Assembly: GCA_015484945.1 (NCBI GenBank)
Contig: WFUO01000065.1
Location: 1-53,339 of the forward strand
DNA from: Gammaproteobacteria bacterium
Lineage (GTDB): Bacteria; Pseudomonadota; Gammaproteobacteria; WFUO01
DNA: 53,339 nt
Direction of reading: 5' to 3'
Numbering within the stretch: position 1 is the first letter of the stretch; every line of letters begins with the position of its first letter. Made by a program: the position numbers and the translations under genes. The notes under the pieces were generated by a model. That model had not been told where the DNA came from. It searched no databases and saw only the letters and a program-made list of their open reading frames with translations. Positions 34,116-43,750 of this stretch are shown piece by piece.

Positions 34116-35759
34116 ATGAACACCCAACACGATTTCGATGTCCTCGTCATTGGGAGTGGCGCTGCCGGCCTGAGCCTTGCACTGCAACTGGCCGATCACG
34201 CGAAGGTGGCGGTGATATCCAAGGGGCCGTTACAGGAAGGCAGTACCTTCTACGCCCAGGGCGGGATCGCGGCGGTGCTCGACAAGACCGACTCGATCGA
34301 ATCGCATATCCGCGATACGATCGAGGCCGGGGCCGGGCTGTGTCACGAGGATGCCGTGCGCTTTACCGTGGAGCACAGCGCCGAGGCGATACGGGAACTC
34401 ATCAGCATGGGTGTGCCGTTTACCCGCAACGAATCCGGTGACGGTTATCACCTGACCCGCGAGGGCGGACACAGCCAGCGCCGGGTGATCCACGCCGAGG
34501 ATGCCACCGGCAGGGCCCTGGAGATGACCCTGGACCAGCAGGTCCGCCGGCATCCCGGTATTCATCTGTTTGAACAGCACATCGCCATCGATCTGATTAC
34601 ACGTCGCAAGATCGGCCTGACCGGCCCGGAACGATGCCTGGGTGCCTATGTGCTGGATCGCGAGAGAAACCGGGTCGAGGTCTTCGCCGCCCGCTTCACG
34701 GCGCTCGCCACCGGCGGCGCCAGCAAGGTCTATCTCTACACCAGCAACCCGGATACCTCCACGGGCGACGGTATCGCCATGGCCTGGCGAGCCGGTTGCC
34801 GGGTGGCCAACATGGAGTTCAACCAGTTCCATCCCACCTGCCTGTATCACCCGCGCGCCAAATCGTTCCTGATCACCGAGGCCGTACGTGGCGAAGGTGG
34901 CAGGCTGCTGCTGCCGGATGGCACCCCGTTCATGGATCGGTTCGACCCGCGTGCCGAACTGGCGCCGCGCGACATCGTCGCACGTGCCATCGATCACGAG
35001 ATGAAGCGCCTTGGCATCGATTGCGTTTACCTGGATATCAGTCACAAGTCTGCGCGTTTCATTCGTCAGCACTTCCCCAATGTCTATCAGCGCTGCATGG
35101 AGCTGGGCTACGACATGACCATTGAACCGGTTCCCGTGGTGCCAGCGGCGCACTATACCTGTGGTGGCGTAATCACCGACATGCAGGCGCGTACCGACAT
35201 TGACGGCCTGTTCGCCATTGGCGAAACAGCCTTCACGGGCCTGCATGGCGCCAACCGTATGGCCAGCAATTCACTGCTCGAATGCCTTGTGTTCGCGCGT
35301 GTGGCGGCAGCCACCATGCGTGACGAACTGGATGACACCGAGACACCGCCCAGACTGCCGCCGTGGGACGAAAGCCGGGTGACGGACTCCGACGAGGAGG
35401 TGGTGGTCTCGCACAACTGGGAGGAATTGCGCCACTTCATGTGGGACTACGTGGGCATCGTGCGCACCGACAAGCGTCTGCAGCGAGCCGCCAACCGGGT
35501 CGATCTGCTGTTGCGCGAGATCGACGAATACTATGGAAACTTCCGCGTTACCAATGACCTGATCGAACTGCGCAATCTGAGCCTGGTCGCGCAGCTCATC
35601 ATTCGTTCCGCCCAGTCACGCAAGGAGAGCCGTGGCCTGCACTATACCCGGGACTACCCCGAACCCGACCCTAACCTGGCCCATGACACCATCCTTGTGC
35701 CACCCAATTTCACACACGCCGGCGACGGAACGCCATGCAAGGCGCAAACCCGACCGTGA
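34116..35759 (+). CDS. nadB: L-aspartate oxidase NadB
   Basis: A 547-residue flavoenzyme. The FAD-binding [11 protein letters not shown] follows the first strand; later [55 protein letters not shown] and the [20 protein letters not shown] segment match the aspartate oxidase/fumarate reductase superfamily. It oxidises L-aspartate to iminoaspartate for quinolinate and NAD synthesis. It is divergent from rpoE, the usual neighbour. ATG 34116 starts the first strand directly ([15 protein letters not shown]); the longer frame upstream is not expected to be translated. Confidence 0.97.
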   Translation: MNTQHDFDVLVIGSGAAGLSLALQLADHAKVAVISKGPLQEGSTFYAQGGIAAVLDKTDSIESHIRDTIEAGAGLCHEDAVRFTVEHSAEAIRELISMGVPFTRNESGDGYHLTREGGHSQRRVIHAEDATGRALEMTLDQQVRRHPGIHLFEQHIAIDLITRRKIGLTGPERCLGAYVLDRERNRVEVFAARFTALATGGASKVYLYTSNPDTSTGDGIAMAWRAGCRVANMEFNQFHPTCLYHPRAKSFLITEAVRGEGGRLLLPDGTPFMDRFDPRAELAPRDIVARAIDHEMKRLGIDCVYLDISHKSARFIRQHFPNVYQRCMELGYDMTIEPVPVVPAAHYTCGGVITDMQARTDIDGLFAIGETAFTGLHGANRMASNSLLECLVFARVAAATMRDELDDTETPPRLPPWDESRVTDSDEEVVVSHNWEELRHFMWDYVGIVRTDKRLQRAANRVDLLLREIDEYYGNFRVTNDLIELRNLSLVAQLIIRSAQSRKESRGLHYTRDYPEPDPNLAHDTILVPPNFTHAGDGTPCKAQTRP

Positions 35760-36043
35760 ACAGACGTCATTGAGGGCATTTTCAACAGCAAGCACACGAC
35801 AGCCACGGGCGTGGCTCAAACAGCGATTCCGTGTAATACGTGCGTCCTCTGCGCCTAGTCCGGATATTGCACCAGCCAAACCGCACTGAGAACGTAACCA
35901 ACTGAAACAGTGTAAAAAAATAGACAAAAACAGTCATTGCCACCGGTAACCGTTTGTTCATCGTGCGGATCCATCCCGATTCCGGCGGTTTCTCGCTCGC
36001 TGTGGCCAGGCGTTCTTTGCGTTACCCCGCACAGCCAATACTG
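35760..36043. other. Convergent intergenic region with a short palindrome and an A-tract
   Basis: This 284-base stretch between nadB and ygfX has no convincing gene. AGCCACG (35801-35807) and CGTGGCT (35810-35816) form a perfect seven-base palindrome with a two-base centre; no T-run follows. A run of seven A with further A-rich bases near 35912-35930 would be a U-run for the minus-strand sdh transcript, but no strong hairpin precedes it. Nothing else was recognised. Confidence 0.4.
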
Positions 36044-36517
36044 TCAGTCGGGATCTTCCATCCTCAGCCGCACCAGGAGTTGCTTCCACAGCTTCCGCGG
36101 CAGTGAGTCAGGCATCATCAGCATGGTCTGCCGGCGGCCGTCGGCATAGCGGAAATTCAGGATCACGAGCAAGGGATGCACATAGCTGTTCGGCAGCAAC
36201 CTTGCCTCGTGCAGGCAACCGCGGCCATCGAGGAGCCGCCACTCGCCATCACCGTCCCAGGTCAACTGCAGGATGGAATCGGGATACCGGCCGAGCACAT
36301 GATGATTGAAGGCATGGTGCAGATTGAATATCAGGAACAGGGCCAATGTGGCCACGGCCCAGACCGGCAGCGGCAGGTGAACTGTCACCAGCATGGCAGC
36401 CCCATACAGAAACAGCAGCATGAAGGCCAGGTAGCGCGACCCGACGGGATCAAGGATCAGGGTCTGATCGGATTTTTTCGATGACACTGGCCAACTCTCC
36501 ATCAGCACTGGTTGCAT
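36044..36517 (-). CDS. ygfX: YgfX/CptA-family membrane protein
   Basis: A 157-residue protein with two adjacent membrane helices (about 30-46 and 50-65, from LAFMLLFLYGAAMLVTV and VWAVATLALFLIF), followed by a soluble beta-rich part (QLTWDGDGEWRLLDGRGCLHEARLLP and a final RRQTMLMMPDSLPRKLWKQLLVRL). This is the YgfX layout. In E. coli the partner gene encodes SdhE; YgfX has been proposed as a toxin acting on FtsZ/MreB, a claim that is debated. ATG 36517 lies 68 bases inside the sdhE frame; ATG 36502 is an alternative. Confidence 0.85.
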   Translation of the reverse strand: MQPVLMESWPVSSKKSDQTLILDPVGSRYLAFMLLFLYGAAMLVTVHLPLPVWAVATLALFLIFNLHHAFNHHVLGRYPDSILQLTWDGDGEWRLLDGRGCLHEARLLPNSYVHPLLVILNFRYADGRRQTMLMMPDSLPRKLWKQLLVRLRMEDPD

Positions 36518-36725
36518 GACCCATCAGGAGCTCGAAAAGCACGGCATCGGGATAGTCGAGCAACCTGACGAAACACGCCCTTTCCGCCGCATCGAGCCCG
36601 TCCCAGGCCCGGTGAAAGAAATCCTGCAACAGAATGTCCAGCTCGAGCATACCACGGCGGCATTGCCAGTACACTTGCTGGCGCTCGGGCGCTTGCCTGT
36701 CCCCTGTATCGGCAGGTGACGTCAT
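36450..36725 (-). CDS. sdhE: FAD assembly factor SdhE
   Basis: A 91-residue protein of the SdhE/YgfY family. The conserved RRGMLELD motif (the RGxxE needed for flavinylation) is followed by a helical bundle (FFHRAWDGLDAAERACFVRLLDYPDAVLFELLMG). It helps attach FAD covalently to SdhA. ATG 36725 has an AGGGG site about 8 bases upstream; ATG 36749 would add eight residues. It directly follows sdhB, so the assembly factor is co-expressed with its client. Confidence 0.9.
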   Translation of the reverse strand: MTSPADTGDRQAPERQQVYWQCRRGMLELDILLQDFFHRAWDGLDAAERACFVRLLDYPDAVLFELLMGHATSADGELASVIEKIRSDPDP

Positions 36726-36756
36726 CACTTGACCCCTGTCGTATTCCATCCCGGGT

Positions 36757-37455
36757 TCAGAAACTGCGCTTGAGCATCAAATGCTTGATACGCCCGATGG
36801 CGCGGGTCGGATTCAGCCCCTTGGGGCATACATCCACACAGTTCATGATGGTATGACAACGAAACATCCGGTAAGGTCCCTCGAGAGCCTGCAGACGTTC
36901 ATCGGTCGCCTGATCACGGCTGTCGGCCAGGAAACGCCAGGCCTGCAACAATGCCGCCGGCCCCAGGAAACGATCCGGATTCCACCAGAACGATGGACAG
37001 GCGGTCGAGCAACAGGCGCACAGGATACACTCGTACAGGCCATCCAGGCGCTCACGCTCCTCCGGAGTTTGCAGGCGCTCGACCTCGGGTTCGGGATCGT
37101 TGACGATCAGGTAGGGCTTGACGGCTCGGTACTGGCGATAGAAATCGCTCATGTCCACGACCAGGTCACGAATCACCGGACGCCCTGGCAGTGGCCGTAT
37201 CACCACCGGTTCACGCAGGCTGGCCAGCGGTGTGATACAGGCCAGCATGTTGCGGCCATTGACGTTCATGGCATCGGAGCCACACACGCCCTCACGGCAT
37301 GAGCGCCGGAAACTCAGGGTTTCATCGTCTTGCTTGAGGCGCATCAGGGCCTCGAGCAACATCATGCCCGGGTCGATGTCCCTGAGCACATACTCCTGCA
37401 TGTATGGCTTTTCGCCGGTTTCAGGATTGTAGCGGTAAATCGAGAATTTCATCAT
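36757..37455 (-). CDS. sdhB: Succinate dehydrogenase iron-sulfur subunit
   Basis: A 232-residue protein with three Fe-S centres: 2Fe-2S ligands in SCREGVCGSDAM and the following Cys (MLACIT); 4Fe-4S and 3Fe-4S ligands in CILCACCSTACPSFWW and CHTIMNCVDVCPKGLNP. It carries electrons from the SdhA FAD to quinone at the membrane subunits. It starts 13 bases after sdhA. Confidence 0.97.
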   Translation of the reverse strand: MMKFSIYRYNPETGEKPYMQEYVLRDIDPGMMLLEALMRLKQDDETLSFRRSCREGVCGSDAMNVNGRNMLACITPLASLREPVVIRPLPGRPVIRDLVVDMSDFYRQYRAVKPYLIVNDPEPEVERLQTPEERERLDGLYECILCACCSTACPSFWWNPDRFLGPAALLQAWRFLADSRDQATDERLQALEGPYRMFRCHTIMNCVDVCPKGLNPTRAIGRIKHLMLKRSF

Positions 37456-37468
37456 CCGGCTGCCTCGT

Positions 37469-39229
37469 TCAATAGACCCGCACCTTGGGCGGGAAACTTT
37501 CCACGGTCAGCGGCTTGATACGCACGGGCTTGTAGTCCAGCGTGCCATCACGGAAATAAAGACTGTGCTTCATCCAGTTCTGATCGTCACGCTCTGGATA
37601 ATCGATGCGCGAATGCGCGCCCCGGCTTTCGGTACGCGCCAACGCTGACTGAACCGTGGCAAGCGCGATATCGATCAGATTCTCCAACTCCATGGCCTCG
37701 ACCCGCGCGGTGTTGAAAGTCTTGCTGGTGTCCCGCAGGCGTACATCCTGCATACGCTCGGCCAGCGCCTTCACCTTCTCCACACCTTCGGCGAGTACCG
37801 TCTGTTCGCGGAACACCCCGCAATGCGTCTCCATGACCTTTTTCAGCTCGGCGCGGATGTCCTCGACCCTTTCGCCATCTCCCGGCTCGTCCCAACGTGC
37901 CAGGCGCGCAAGCGCCCGATCCACCGATTCCTCGTTGAGTGGCCGGTGATATCGGTGATCCTTGAGATAGGCAATGATGTGATTGGCGGCGGCGCGGCCG
38001 AACACCAGGATATCGAGTAGTGAGTTGCCGCCCAGGCGATTGGCTCCATGCACGGATACACAGGCGCATTCTCCGGCCGCGTACAGGCCCTCCACCGCCT
38101 CCTCCGGTGACTGCATTTCCGGAACCACGACCTGACCGAAACGATTGGTGGGAATCCCGCCCATGGTGTAGTGCGCGGTGGGATACACCGGAATGGGCTG
38201 CTCTATGGGATCGATGTGCAGAAAGGTCATGGCCAGATCACGAATGCCCGGCAGGCGTTTGAGAATGACATCCGGACCCAGGTGATCGAGCTTGAGCAAC
38301 ACATGGTCACGTGCCGGCCCGCAACCCCGGCCCTCGCGCACCTCGATCGCGATTGCGCGGCTGACGACGTCACGGCTGGCCAGATCCTTTGCGTTGGGGG
38401 CATAGCGTTCCATGAAACGCTCGCCATCGGCGTTGATCAGGTAGCCGCCCTCGCCGCGCACACCTTCGGTGATCAGCATGCCCTTGCCGGCAATCCCGGT
38501 CGGATGAAACTGGAAGAACTCCATGTCCTGCAACGGGATGCCGGCACGCAGGGCCATGGCCATTCCGTCACCGGTGTTGATCAGCGCGTTGGTGGTGGTA
38601 CGGAACAACTGACCCGCGCCACCCGTGGCCAGCAACGTGGTCTTGGCCTCGATCAGAATCGGTTCGCCGGTTTCAATTTCCATGGCCACGGCACCAAGCA
38701 CGGCCCCTTCACCGTCACACACCAGGTCGATGGCGAAATATTCGTCGAAGAAATGGGTTCTGGCACGGATGTTCTGCTGGTACAGGCTGTGCAGGATGGC
38801 GTGCCCGGTACGGTCGGCCGCGGCACAGGTGCGGGTGGCCTGCTCGCCGCCAAAATTGCGGCTCTGACCACCAAACGCACGCTGGTAGATATGACCATCG
38901 GCAAGCCGCGAAAACGGCACCCCGAAGTGCTCCAACTCATACACTGCACGTGGTGCAGCACGGCACATGTACTCGATGGCATCCTGATCGCCCAGCCAGT
39001 CGCTGCCCTTGACCGTGTCATACATGTGCCAATGCCAGTTGTCCGGCGTCACGTTGGCGAGCGCGGCATTGACCCCCCCCTGGGCGGCGACAGTATGCGA
39101 ACGGGTCGGAAACACCTTGGATACCACCGCCACCTGGGCATCGGCGCGCGCCAGTTGCAGGGCCGCGCGCAGGCCACCGCCGCCGGCGCCGATGATCAGG
39201 GCGTCGAACTTGCGTCTTCTGATATTCAC
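37469..39229 (-). CDS. sdhA: Succinate dehydrogenase flavoprotein subunit
   Basis: A 586-residue subunit starting at GTG 39229, which overlaps the sdhD stop (GTGA); the longer open frame upstream is inside sdhD and not real. FAD binding: IIGAGGGGLRAAL and RSHTVAAQGG with His45 as the covalent FAD site. Substrate site: HPTGIAGKGMLITEGVRGEGG and the late SVHGANRLGGNSLLD. It oxidises succinate to fumarate in the citric acid cycle. Confidence 0.97.
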   Translation of the reverse strand: MNIRRRKFDALIIGAGGGGLRAALQLARADAQVAVVSKVFPTRSHTVAAQGGVNAALANVTPDNWHWHMYDTVKGSDWLGDQDAIEYMCRAAPRAVYELEHFGVPFSRLADGHIYQRAFGGQSRNFGGEQATRTCAAADRTGHAILHSLYQQNIRARTHFFDEYFAIDLVCDGEGAVLGAVAMEIETGEPILIEAKTTLLATGGAGQLFRTTTNALINTGDGMAMALRAGIPLQDMEFFQFHPTGIAGKGMLITEGVRGEGGYLINADGERFMERYAPNAKDLASRDVVSRAIAIEVREGRGCGPARDHVLLKLDHLGPDVILKRLPGIRDLAMTFLHIDPIEQPIPVYPTAHYTMGGIPTNRFGQVVVPEMQSPEEAVEGLYAAGECACVSVHGANRLGGNSLLDILVFGRAAANHIIAYLKDHRYHRPLNEESVDRALARLARWDEPGDGERVEDIRAELKKVMETHCGVFREQTVLAEGVEKVKALAERMQDVRLRDTSKTFNTARVEAMELENLIDIALATVQSALARTESRGAHSRIDYPERDDQNWMKHSLYFRDGTLDYKPVRIKPLTVESFPPKVRVY

Positions 39230-39561
39230 AACACCAGCACCAGTGATCGCAGGGCCCAGACCCCGCTGAGCAACAAAACGAGGATCAGTAACGCAAACAG
39301 CGTTAGCCGTAATCCCAGATTGTGCACATAATCCATAAGGATATCCCGTGCGCCGATCCACGCATGCAGCAACAGGGTGACAATGAACACGCCCATACCG
39401 ATATTGTTGACCGGGCTGGCCAGCCATGCCTTCCATTGCTCATAGGTCGTGGCGCGCGCGAATATCCATTGTTCCAGTACATAGAGGATGAAAACAGCCA
39501 GATAAATGGCCGACAGGCGTTGCACGATCCAGCTGTACAACCCGTGCGCGGGGCGGCTCAC
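39226..39561 (-). CDS. sdhD: Succinate dehydrogenase membrane anchor subunit SdhD
   Basis: A 111-residue protein with three membrane helices (about 15-32, 51-71 and 84-107). The second helix contains HAWIGARDILMDYV; its His is the likely heme b ligand and the acidic stretch fits the quinone site. With SdhC it anchors the enzyme and binds heme and quinone. ATG 39561 overlaps the sdhC stop (ATGA). Confidence 0.92.
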   Translation of the reverse strand: MSRPAHGLYSWIVQRLSAIYLAVFILYVLEQWIFARATTYEQWKAWLASPVNNIGMGVFIVTLLLHAWIGARDILMDYVHNLGLRLTLFALLILVLLLSGVWALRSLVLVL

Positions 39562-39938
39562 AGAACCACTCCTGTCACATAGCCACCGGTGACGAGCAGG
39601 GCCGTGAGGTTGACGATCCAGGCACTGATACGCGCCTGGCGGCGTTCGACACCGAAGTCCAGATCAATCAGCAGATAGCGGATCCCGGCCAGCAGATGAT
39701 GCGTGAACGCCCAAACCAGCACGATACCCAGCCAGCGCATGGGGGGGCTGCCGATCAGCGCCACAGCTCGCGCGAAGCCGGTCTCGCTTTGTACCGAGAT
39801 GGACAGCAACCAGCAGGTGAGCAGACCGGTGAACAGCAGGATGACGCCGCTGAAGCGATGCAGGATGGACAGAACCGCGACAACCGGGAAACGAAAGCGC
39901 AGAAGATTCAGGTTGACCGGTCGTCTGTTTGTTGTCAT
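39558..39938 (-). CDS. sdhC: Succinate dehydrogenase cytochrome b556 subunit SdhC
   Basis: A 126-residue protein with three membrane helices. RPVNLNLLRFRFPVVAVLSILHRFSGV is the SdhC signature (Ser-x-x-His-Arg at the quinone site), and HHLLAGIRYLLIDLD holds the heme-binding His. ATG 39938 gives the usual length; ATG 39956 would add six residues. First gene of the sdhCDAB-sdhE-ygfX operon, divergent from ygfZ. Confidence 0.93.
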   Translation of the reverse strand: MTTNRRPVNLNLLRFRFPVVAVLSILHRFSGVILLFTGLLTCWLLSISVQSETGFARAVALIGSPPMRWLGIVLVWAFTHHLLAGIRYLLIDLDFGVERRQARISAWIVNLTALLVTGGYVTGVVL

Positions 39939-40110
39939 ATCCTGGCTTTGGTGCATTCCCGCAAGATCCAATTCCGTTATAATCATGTTAGCGCAAAATA
40001 CCCTGTCTGACACTATAGTACAGGCACGGAATCCCACAAGAACGAACGACATGTTCACGCCGCGTGGTTCATTGTACGCGGCGGACAACCTGAAAGAGGC
40101 GATACCAAGC

Positions 40111-41175
40111 ATGAAACCCGACTGGAAGGCATTTTTGACCAACAAGGGCGCCGAGATTGGCGATGACCGCGTGGTTGGCTTCGGCAACCCGGTCAGGGAA
40201 CGCCGCGCGGCACTCAATGGCGACGTTTTCTGCGATCTGTCGCACCTGGGTCTGATCTCGGTGCATGGCGAGGATGCGGAAACCTTCCTGCAGGGGCAAC
40301 TGACCAACGACATTCGCCAGGTCGATGAACGCCATACCCAGCTCAGCGCCTGTTGCAATCCCAAGGGACGCATTCTCGCCAATTTCCGGATTTTTCGTAT
40401 CGCCGACACCTGGTACCTGCGCATGCCGCGCAGCATGGTGGACCCTACCCTGCAACGCCTGCGCATGTTCGTGCTCAACGCCAGGGTCGTGCTGGAGGAT
40501 GCCAGCGACCAGTTCGTACGCATCGGTTACAGTGGCCCCGACAGCGAGAAACTGCTGTCCGAGGCCATTGCCACGGTACCCGCAACGGTCGGTGAATGTA
40601 CGCATGACAATGGCTATCATGTCGTGCGCGTGGCCGGACCGCATCCGCGTTTCGAGATCTATGCCGAGATCGAGGACATGAAGAAACTGTGGGAAAGGCT
40701 GGATGTATTCGCCGCCCCGGTGGGCGAATCTACCTGGGCCATGCTCACGATACTGGCTGGGGTACCCGTGATCTACCCCGCCACGAGCGGTATGTTCGTG
40801 CCTCAGATGGTCAACCTGACACTGATCGATGGCGTCAGTTTCAAGAAGGGTTGCTATACCGGGCAGGAAATCGTCGCGCGTATGCAGTATCTGGGCAAGC
40901 TCAAACGGCGCATGTACCTGGCCCGGGTCAATGCGCCCGAGAATGCACCCCCCAAACCCGGTATGCCGCTTTATTCCGCTGTGTCACAGAGCGGCCAGGG
41001 CGCCGGAAACATCGTCAATGCCCAACCCTGGGCCGATGGCGGCTTCATTGTCCTCGCAGTGGTCGAGATCGCGAGTATCGACAAGGGTGACATTCTGCTC
41101 GGCAGCGAGGATGGGCCGGCGCTGGAATTCATGGACCTGCCGTATCCGTTCCCGTCCGGGGATGAAGACCAGTAG
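40111..41175 (+). CDS. ygfZ: Folate-binding protein YgfZ, iron-sulfur cluster repair/assembly
   Basis: A 354-residue protein of the YgfZ/GcvT fold. The diagnostic KGCYTGQEIVAR motif with Cys248 is present, as are FLQGQLTNDI and CCNPKGRILA. The family uses tetrahydrofolate to support certain Fe-S enzymes, such as MiaB. ATG 40111 (MKPDWKAFLT) gives the usual N-terminus; an in-frame ATG at 40051 would add 20 residues and cannot be excluded. It is divergent from the sdh operon; ygfZ is often next to sdhE/ygfX. Confidence 0.93.
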   Translation: MKPDWKAFLTNKGAEIGDDRVVGFGNPVRERRAALNGDVFCDLSHLGLISVHGEDAETFLQGQLTNDIRQVDERHTQLSACCNPKGRILANFRIFRIADTWYLRMPRSMVDPTLQRLRMFVLNARVVLEDASDQFVRIGYSGPDSEKLLSEAIATVPATVGECTHDNGYHVVRVAGPHPRFEIYAEIEDMKKLWERLDVFAAPVGESTWAMLTILAGVPVIYPATSGMFVPQMVNLTLIDGVSFKKGCYTGQEIVARMQYLGKLKRRMYLARVNAPENAPPKPGMPLYSAVSQSGQGAGNIVNAQPWADGGFIVLAVVEIASIDKGDILLGSEDGPALEFMDLPYPFPSGDEDQ

Positions 41176-41231
41176 CCCGGCAGGGCAAGGACATCATCAG
41201 GCCAACCCGTATTTCTGCATCGAGCATTCCT

Positions 41232-41283
41232 GTCCGGTTTGGCTGATGCAATATTCGAATTAAAGATCGTGTCCAAACCGGAC
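41232..41283. repeat. Perfect 11-bp inverted repeat with a palindromic centre, upstream of the HDOD gene
   Basis: Arms GTCCGGTTTGG (41232-41242) and CCAAACCGGAC (41273-41283) are exact reverse complements, 30 bases apart. ATTCGAAT (41253-41260), an eight-base palindrome, sits almost exactly at the centre. The structure lies in the ygfZ-HDOD gap, 53 bases before the HDOD start. It could bind a dimeric regulator twice or extrude as a cruciform. No family is recognised. Confidence 0.6.
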
Positions 41284-41336
41284 GCTATGCAGGATAACAG
41301 TCACCCCGCCGACATGGGTGAGGACGATCACAACCA

Positions 41337-42185
41337 ATGGATAACGACGTGAACACTGAAGAGCGGATACTGTCTGAACTGCAGGACGACATCGAGAACG
41401 ACCGACTGGTACTGCCCACCTTGCCCGAAGTGGCACTGCGCGTGCGTGATGCCGTCGAGGACGAAAATGCCACCGCCGCTTCGATTGCGGAAATCGTTAC
41501 CACCGACGCCGCACTGTCCACCCGCTTGCTGCAGATTGCCAATAGCCCCTTGTACAGGTCACGCAACCCGATCGACAACATCCAGACTGCGATAGCCAGA
41601 CTCGGCAATGTCCAGGTGCGCAACCTGGTCAGCAGTCTGGTTATGCAACAGATGTTTCAGGCCACCAACGATCTTCTCGATGCCAGGCTGCGCAAACTCT
41701 GGGAACACAGTTCCGAGGTGGCCGCCATCAGCATGGTGCTGGCCATGCAGTGCAATGGCCTGCAAAAGGACCAGGCCATGCTCGCCGGGCTGATACACGA
41801 TATCGGCGCACTGCCGATCCTGGTACGCGCAGAGGACATTCCGGAGCTACTCGATGACGAGGTACTGCTGGACAACGTGGTCAGCAAGCTGCATCCAACA
41901 CTGGGAAGAATGATCCTCGAGAACTGGGACTTTCCTGAACATCTTATCGCTGTGGCGGCCGAACACGAGAATATGGACTACAGCCACGATGGTGCACCCG
42001 ACTATGTGGATCTGGTGCTGGTTGCCAATCTGCAAAGCCACTTCGGCAGCGAGCATCCCCTGGCGCAGCAGGACTGGGACAGCGTGAGTGCATTCCAGCG
42101 CCTGGGTATTGATACCGAGGTCAACATCGTCGATATCGAAGACAATCAGGAGCATATCGACGAATTCAAGGCGGCTCTGGCGTAG
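41337..42185 (+). CDS. HDOD-domain signalling protein
   Basis: A 282-residue soluble protein made of one HDOD domain (about 20-215): LPTLPEVALRVRDAVEDENATAASIAEIV, ALSTRLLQIANSPLYRS, TAIARLGNVQVRNLV and LAGLIHDIGALPIL. The family resembles HD phosphodiesterases but generally lacks the full metal site and acts as an adaptor, often in c-di-GMP or stress signalling. The acidic C-terminal tail (VNIVDIEDNQEHIDEF) is outside the domain. It follows ygfZ and an unusual palindrome; a 21-codon frame (41287-41352) overlaps its start, possibly by chance. Confidence 0.9.
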   Translation: MDNDVNTEERILSELQDDIENDRLVLPTLPEVALRVRDAVEDENATAASIAEIVTTDAALSTRLLQIANSPLYRSRNPIDNIQTAIARLGNVQVRNLVSSLVMQQMFQATNDLLDARLRKLWEHSSEVAAISMVLAMQCNGLQKDQAMLAGLIHDIGALPILVRAEDIPELLDDEVLLDNVVSKLHPTLGRMILENWDFPEHLIAVAAEHENMDYSHDGAPDYVDLVLVANLQSHFGSEHPLAQQDWDSVSAFQRLGIDTEVNIVDIEDNQEHIDEFKAALA

Positions 42186-42194
42186 TCAGGCTGC

Positions 42195-43703
42195 TCAGCT
42201 CTCTGGCCGCATATGCGGAAACAGCAACACGTCACGAATGGACGGCGAGTCGGTAAACAACATTACCAGCCGGTCGATACCGATGCCCTCGCCTGCCGTT
42301 GGCGGCATGCCATGTTCGAGCGCGGTGATATAGTCGGCATCGAAGTGCATGGCCTCGTCATCGCCGGCTTCTTTCTCTTCCACCTGGCGGCGGAATCGTT
42401 CGGCCTGATCCTCGGCGTCGTTGAGCTCAGAGAAGCCATTGGCAATCTCGCGCCCACCCACGAAGAACTCGAATCGGTCGGTAACGAACGGATCATCGTC
42501 ATTACGTCTCGCCAGCGGTGACACCTCGGTCGGATAGGCGGTGATGAAGGTAGGGTCCTTGAGCCGGTGCTCGACGGTCTTCTCGAAGATCTCTATCTGC
42601 ACCTTGCCCAGACCCCAGGAATCCTTGAGCGGGATGTCCAGTCGTTCGGCCACGGCGCGCGCGCTATCCAGATCGTCGAGCTGCCCCGGGGCAATGTCCG
42701 GATTGAAATGCAGGATGGACTCCCTCACCGTCATGCGCGCAAACGGCTTGCCGAAATCGTACTCATCGCCCTGGTAAGGAATCGTGGTACTACCGATTAC
42801 TTCTTCCGCGATGCCACGCAACATCTCTTCGGTCAGGTTCATGAGATCGTGGTAGTCGGCATAGGCCTCGTAGAACTCCAACATCGTGAATTCCGGATTG
42901 TGACGTGTGGAAAGCCCCTCGTTGCGGAAGTTGCGATTGATCTCAAACACCTTTTCGAAACCGCCGACCACCAGCCGCTTGAGATACAGCTCCGGCGCGA
43001 TGCGCAGGAAAAGCTGCATGTCCAGGGCATTGTGATGAGTAACGAACGGGCGCGCAGTGGCACCACCCGGAATCACCTGCATCATGGGGGTCTCGACCTC
43101 CATGAAACCGCGCCCGGTGAGAAAGCGGCGGATGTAGTCGATGATGCGTGCCCGGGTCCGGAATGTCTGGCGCGTGACCTCGTTCATGATCAGGTCGAGG
43201 TAACGCTGACGATATCTTGCCTCGGTGTCGGTCAGGCCATGATACTTGTCCGGTAGTGGCCGCAGTGACTTGGTCAGCAGGCGGATACTGTCAACCTTGA
43301 CCGTCAGCTCACCCGTCTTGGTCTTGAACAAAGTGCCCTCGGCGCCGATGATGTCACCGATGTCCCATTTCTTGAACTGCTCATTGTAGAAACCCTCGGG
43401 CAACTCGTCGCGCTGGACGAACAACTGGATCCGGCCCGACATGTCCTGCAACTGAACAAAACTGTTCTTGCCCATTACCCGCTTGGCCATCATGCGTCCG
43501 GCCACAGCCACGCGAACCGGCTGCGCCTCCAGTGCCTCGTTGCTGCTGCCATCGTATTCGGCATGCAATTCGCCGGCCATGACGTTACGGCGGAAGTCGT
43601 TGGGGAAGGGGTTGCCTTGCTTACGCAACGCGGCCAGCTTGGCGCGCCGTTCGGCGATCAGCCGGTGTTCGTCCTGAGGGTTTATGTTGTCGTTATCAGT
43701 CAT
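42195..43703 (-). CDS. lysS: Lysyl-tRNA synthetase (class II)
   Basis: A 502-residue class IIb synthetase. The OB-fold anticodon domain occupies about 60-170 ([32 protein letters not shown]), and the catalytic core has motif 2 ([24 protein letters not shown]) and motif 3 ([30 protein letters not shown]). It charges tRNA-Lys. It lies 47 bases after prfB, the order also seen in E. coli and Xanthomonas. Confidence 0.97.
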   Translation of the reverse strand: MTDNDNINPQDEHRLIAERRAKLAALRKQGNPFPNDFRRNVMAGELHAEYDGSSNEALEAQPVRVAVAGRMMAKRVMGKNSFVQLQDMSGRIQLFVQRDELPEGFYNEQFKKWDIGDIIGAEGTLFKTKTGELTVKVDSIRLLTKSLRPLPDKYHGLTDTEARYRQRYLDLIMNEVTRQTFRTRARIIDYIRRFLTGRGFMEVETPMMQVIPGGATARPFVTHHNALDMQLFLRIAPELYLKRLVVGGFEKVFEINRNFRNEGLSTRHNPEFTMLEFYEAYADYHDLMNLTEEMLRGIAEEVIGSTTIPYQGDEYDFGKPFARMTVRESILHFNPDIAPGQLDDLDSARAVAERLDIPLKDSWGLGKVQIEIFEKTVEHRLKDPTFITAYPTEVSPLARRNDDDPFVTDRFEFFVGGREIANGFSELNDAEDQAERFRRQVEEKEAGDDEAMHFDADYITALEHGMPPTAGEGIGIDRLVMLFTDSPSIRDVLLFPHMRPES

Positions 43704-43750
43704 GTCGCTTCCAGTTGGGCTTTGTTTTTGCGTCTTTCACCTGTCTCGAT

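Noticed and set aside
34230-35246. Minus-strand open frame of 338 codons
   Set aside because: Antisense of nadB; no motifs.
35801-35816. Palindrome after nadB as a terminator
   Set aside because: The loop is too tight and no T-run follows, so termination is not supported.
38171-39331. Plus-strand open frame of 386 codons
   Set aside because: Antisense of sdhA and sdhD; no motifs.
39230-39436. sdhA extended by 69 residues upstream
   Set aside because: The extension lies inside sdhD; GTG 39229 gives the normal N-terminus and places the FAD-binding His at position 45.
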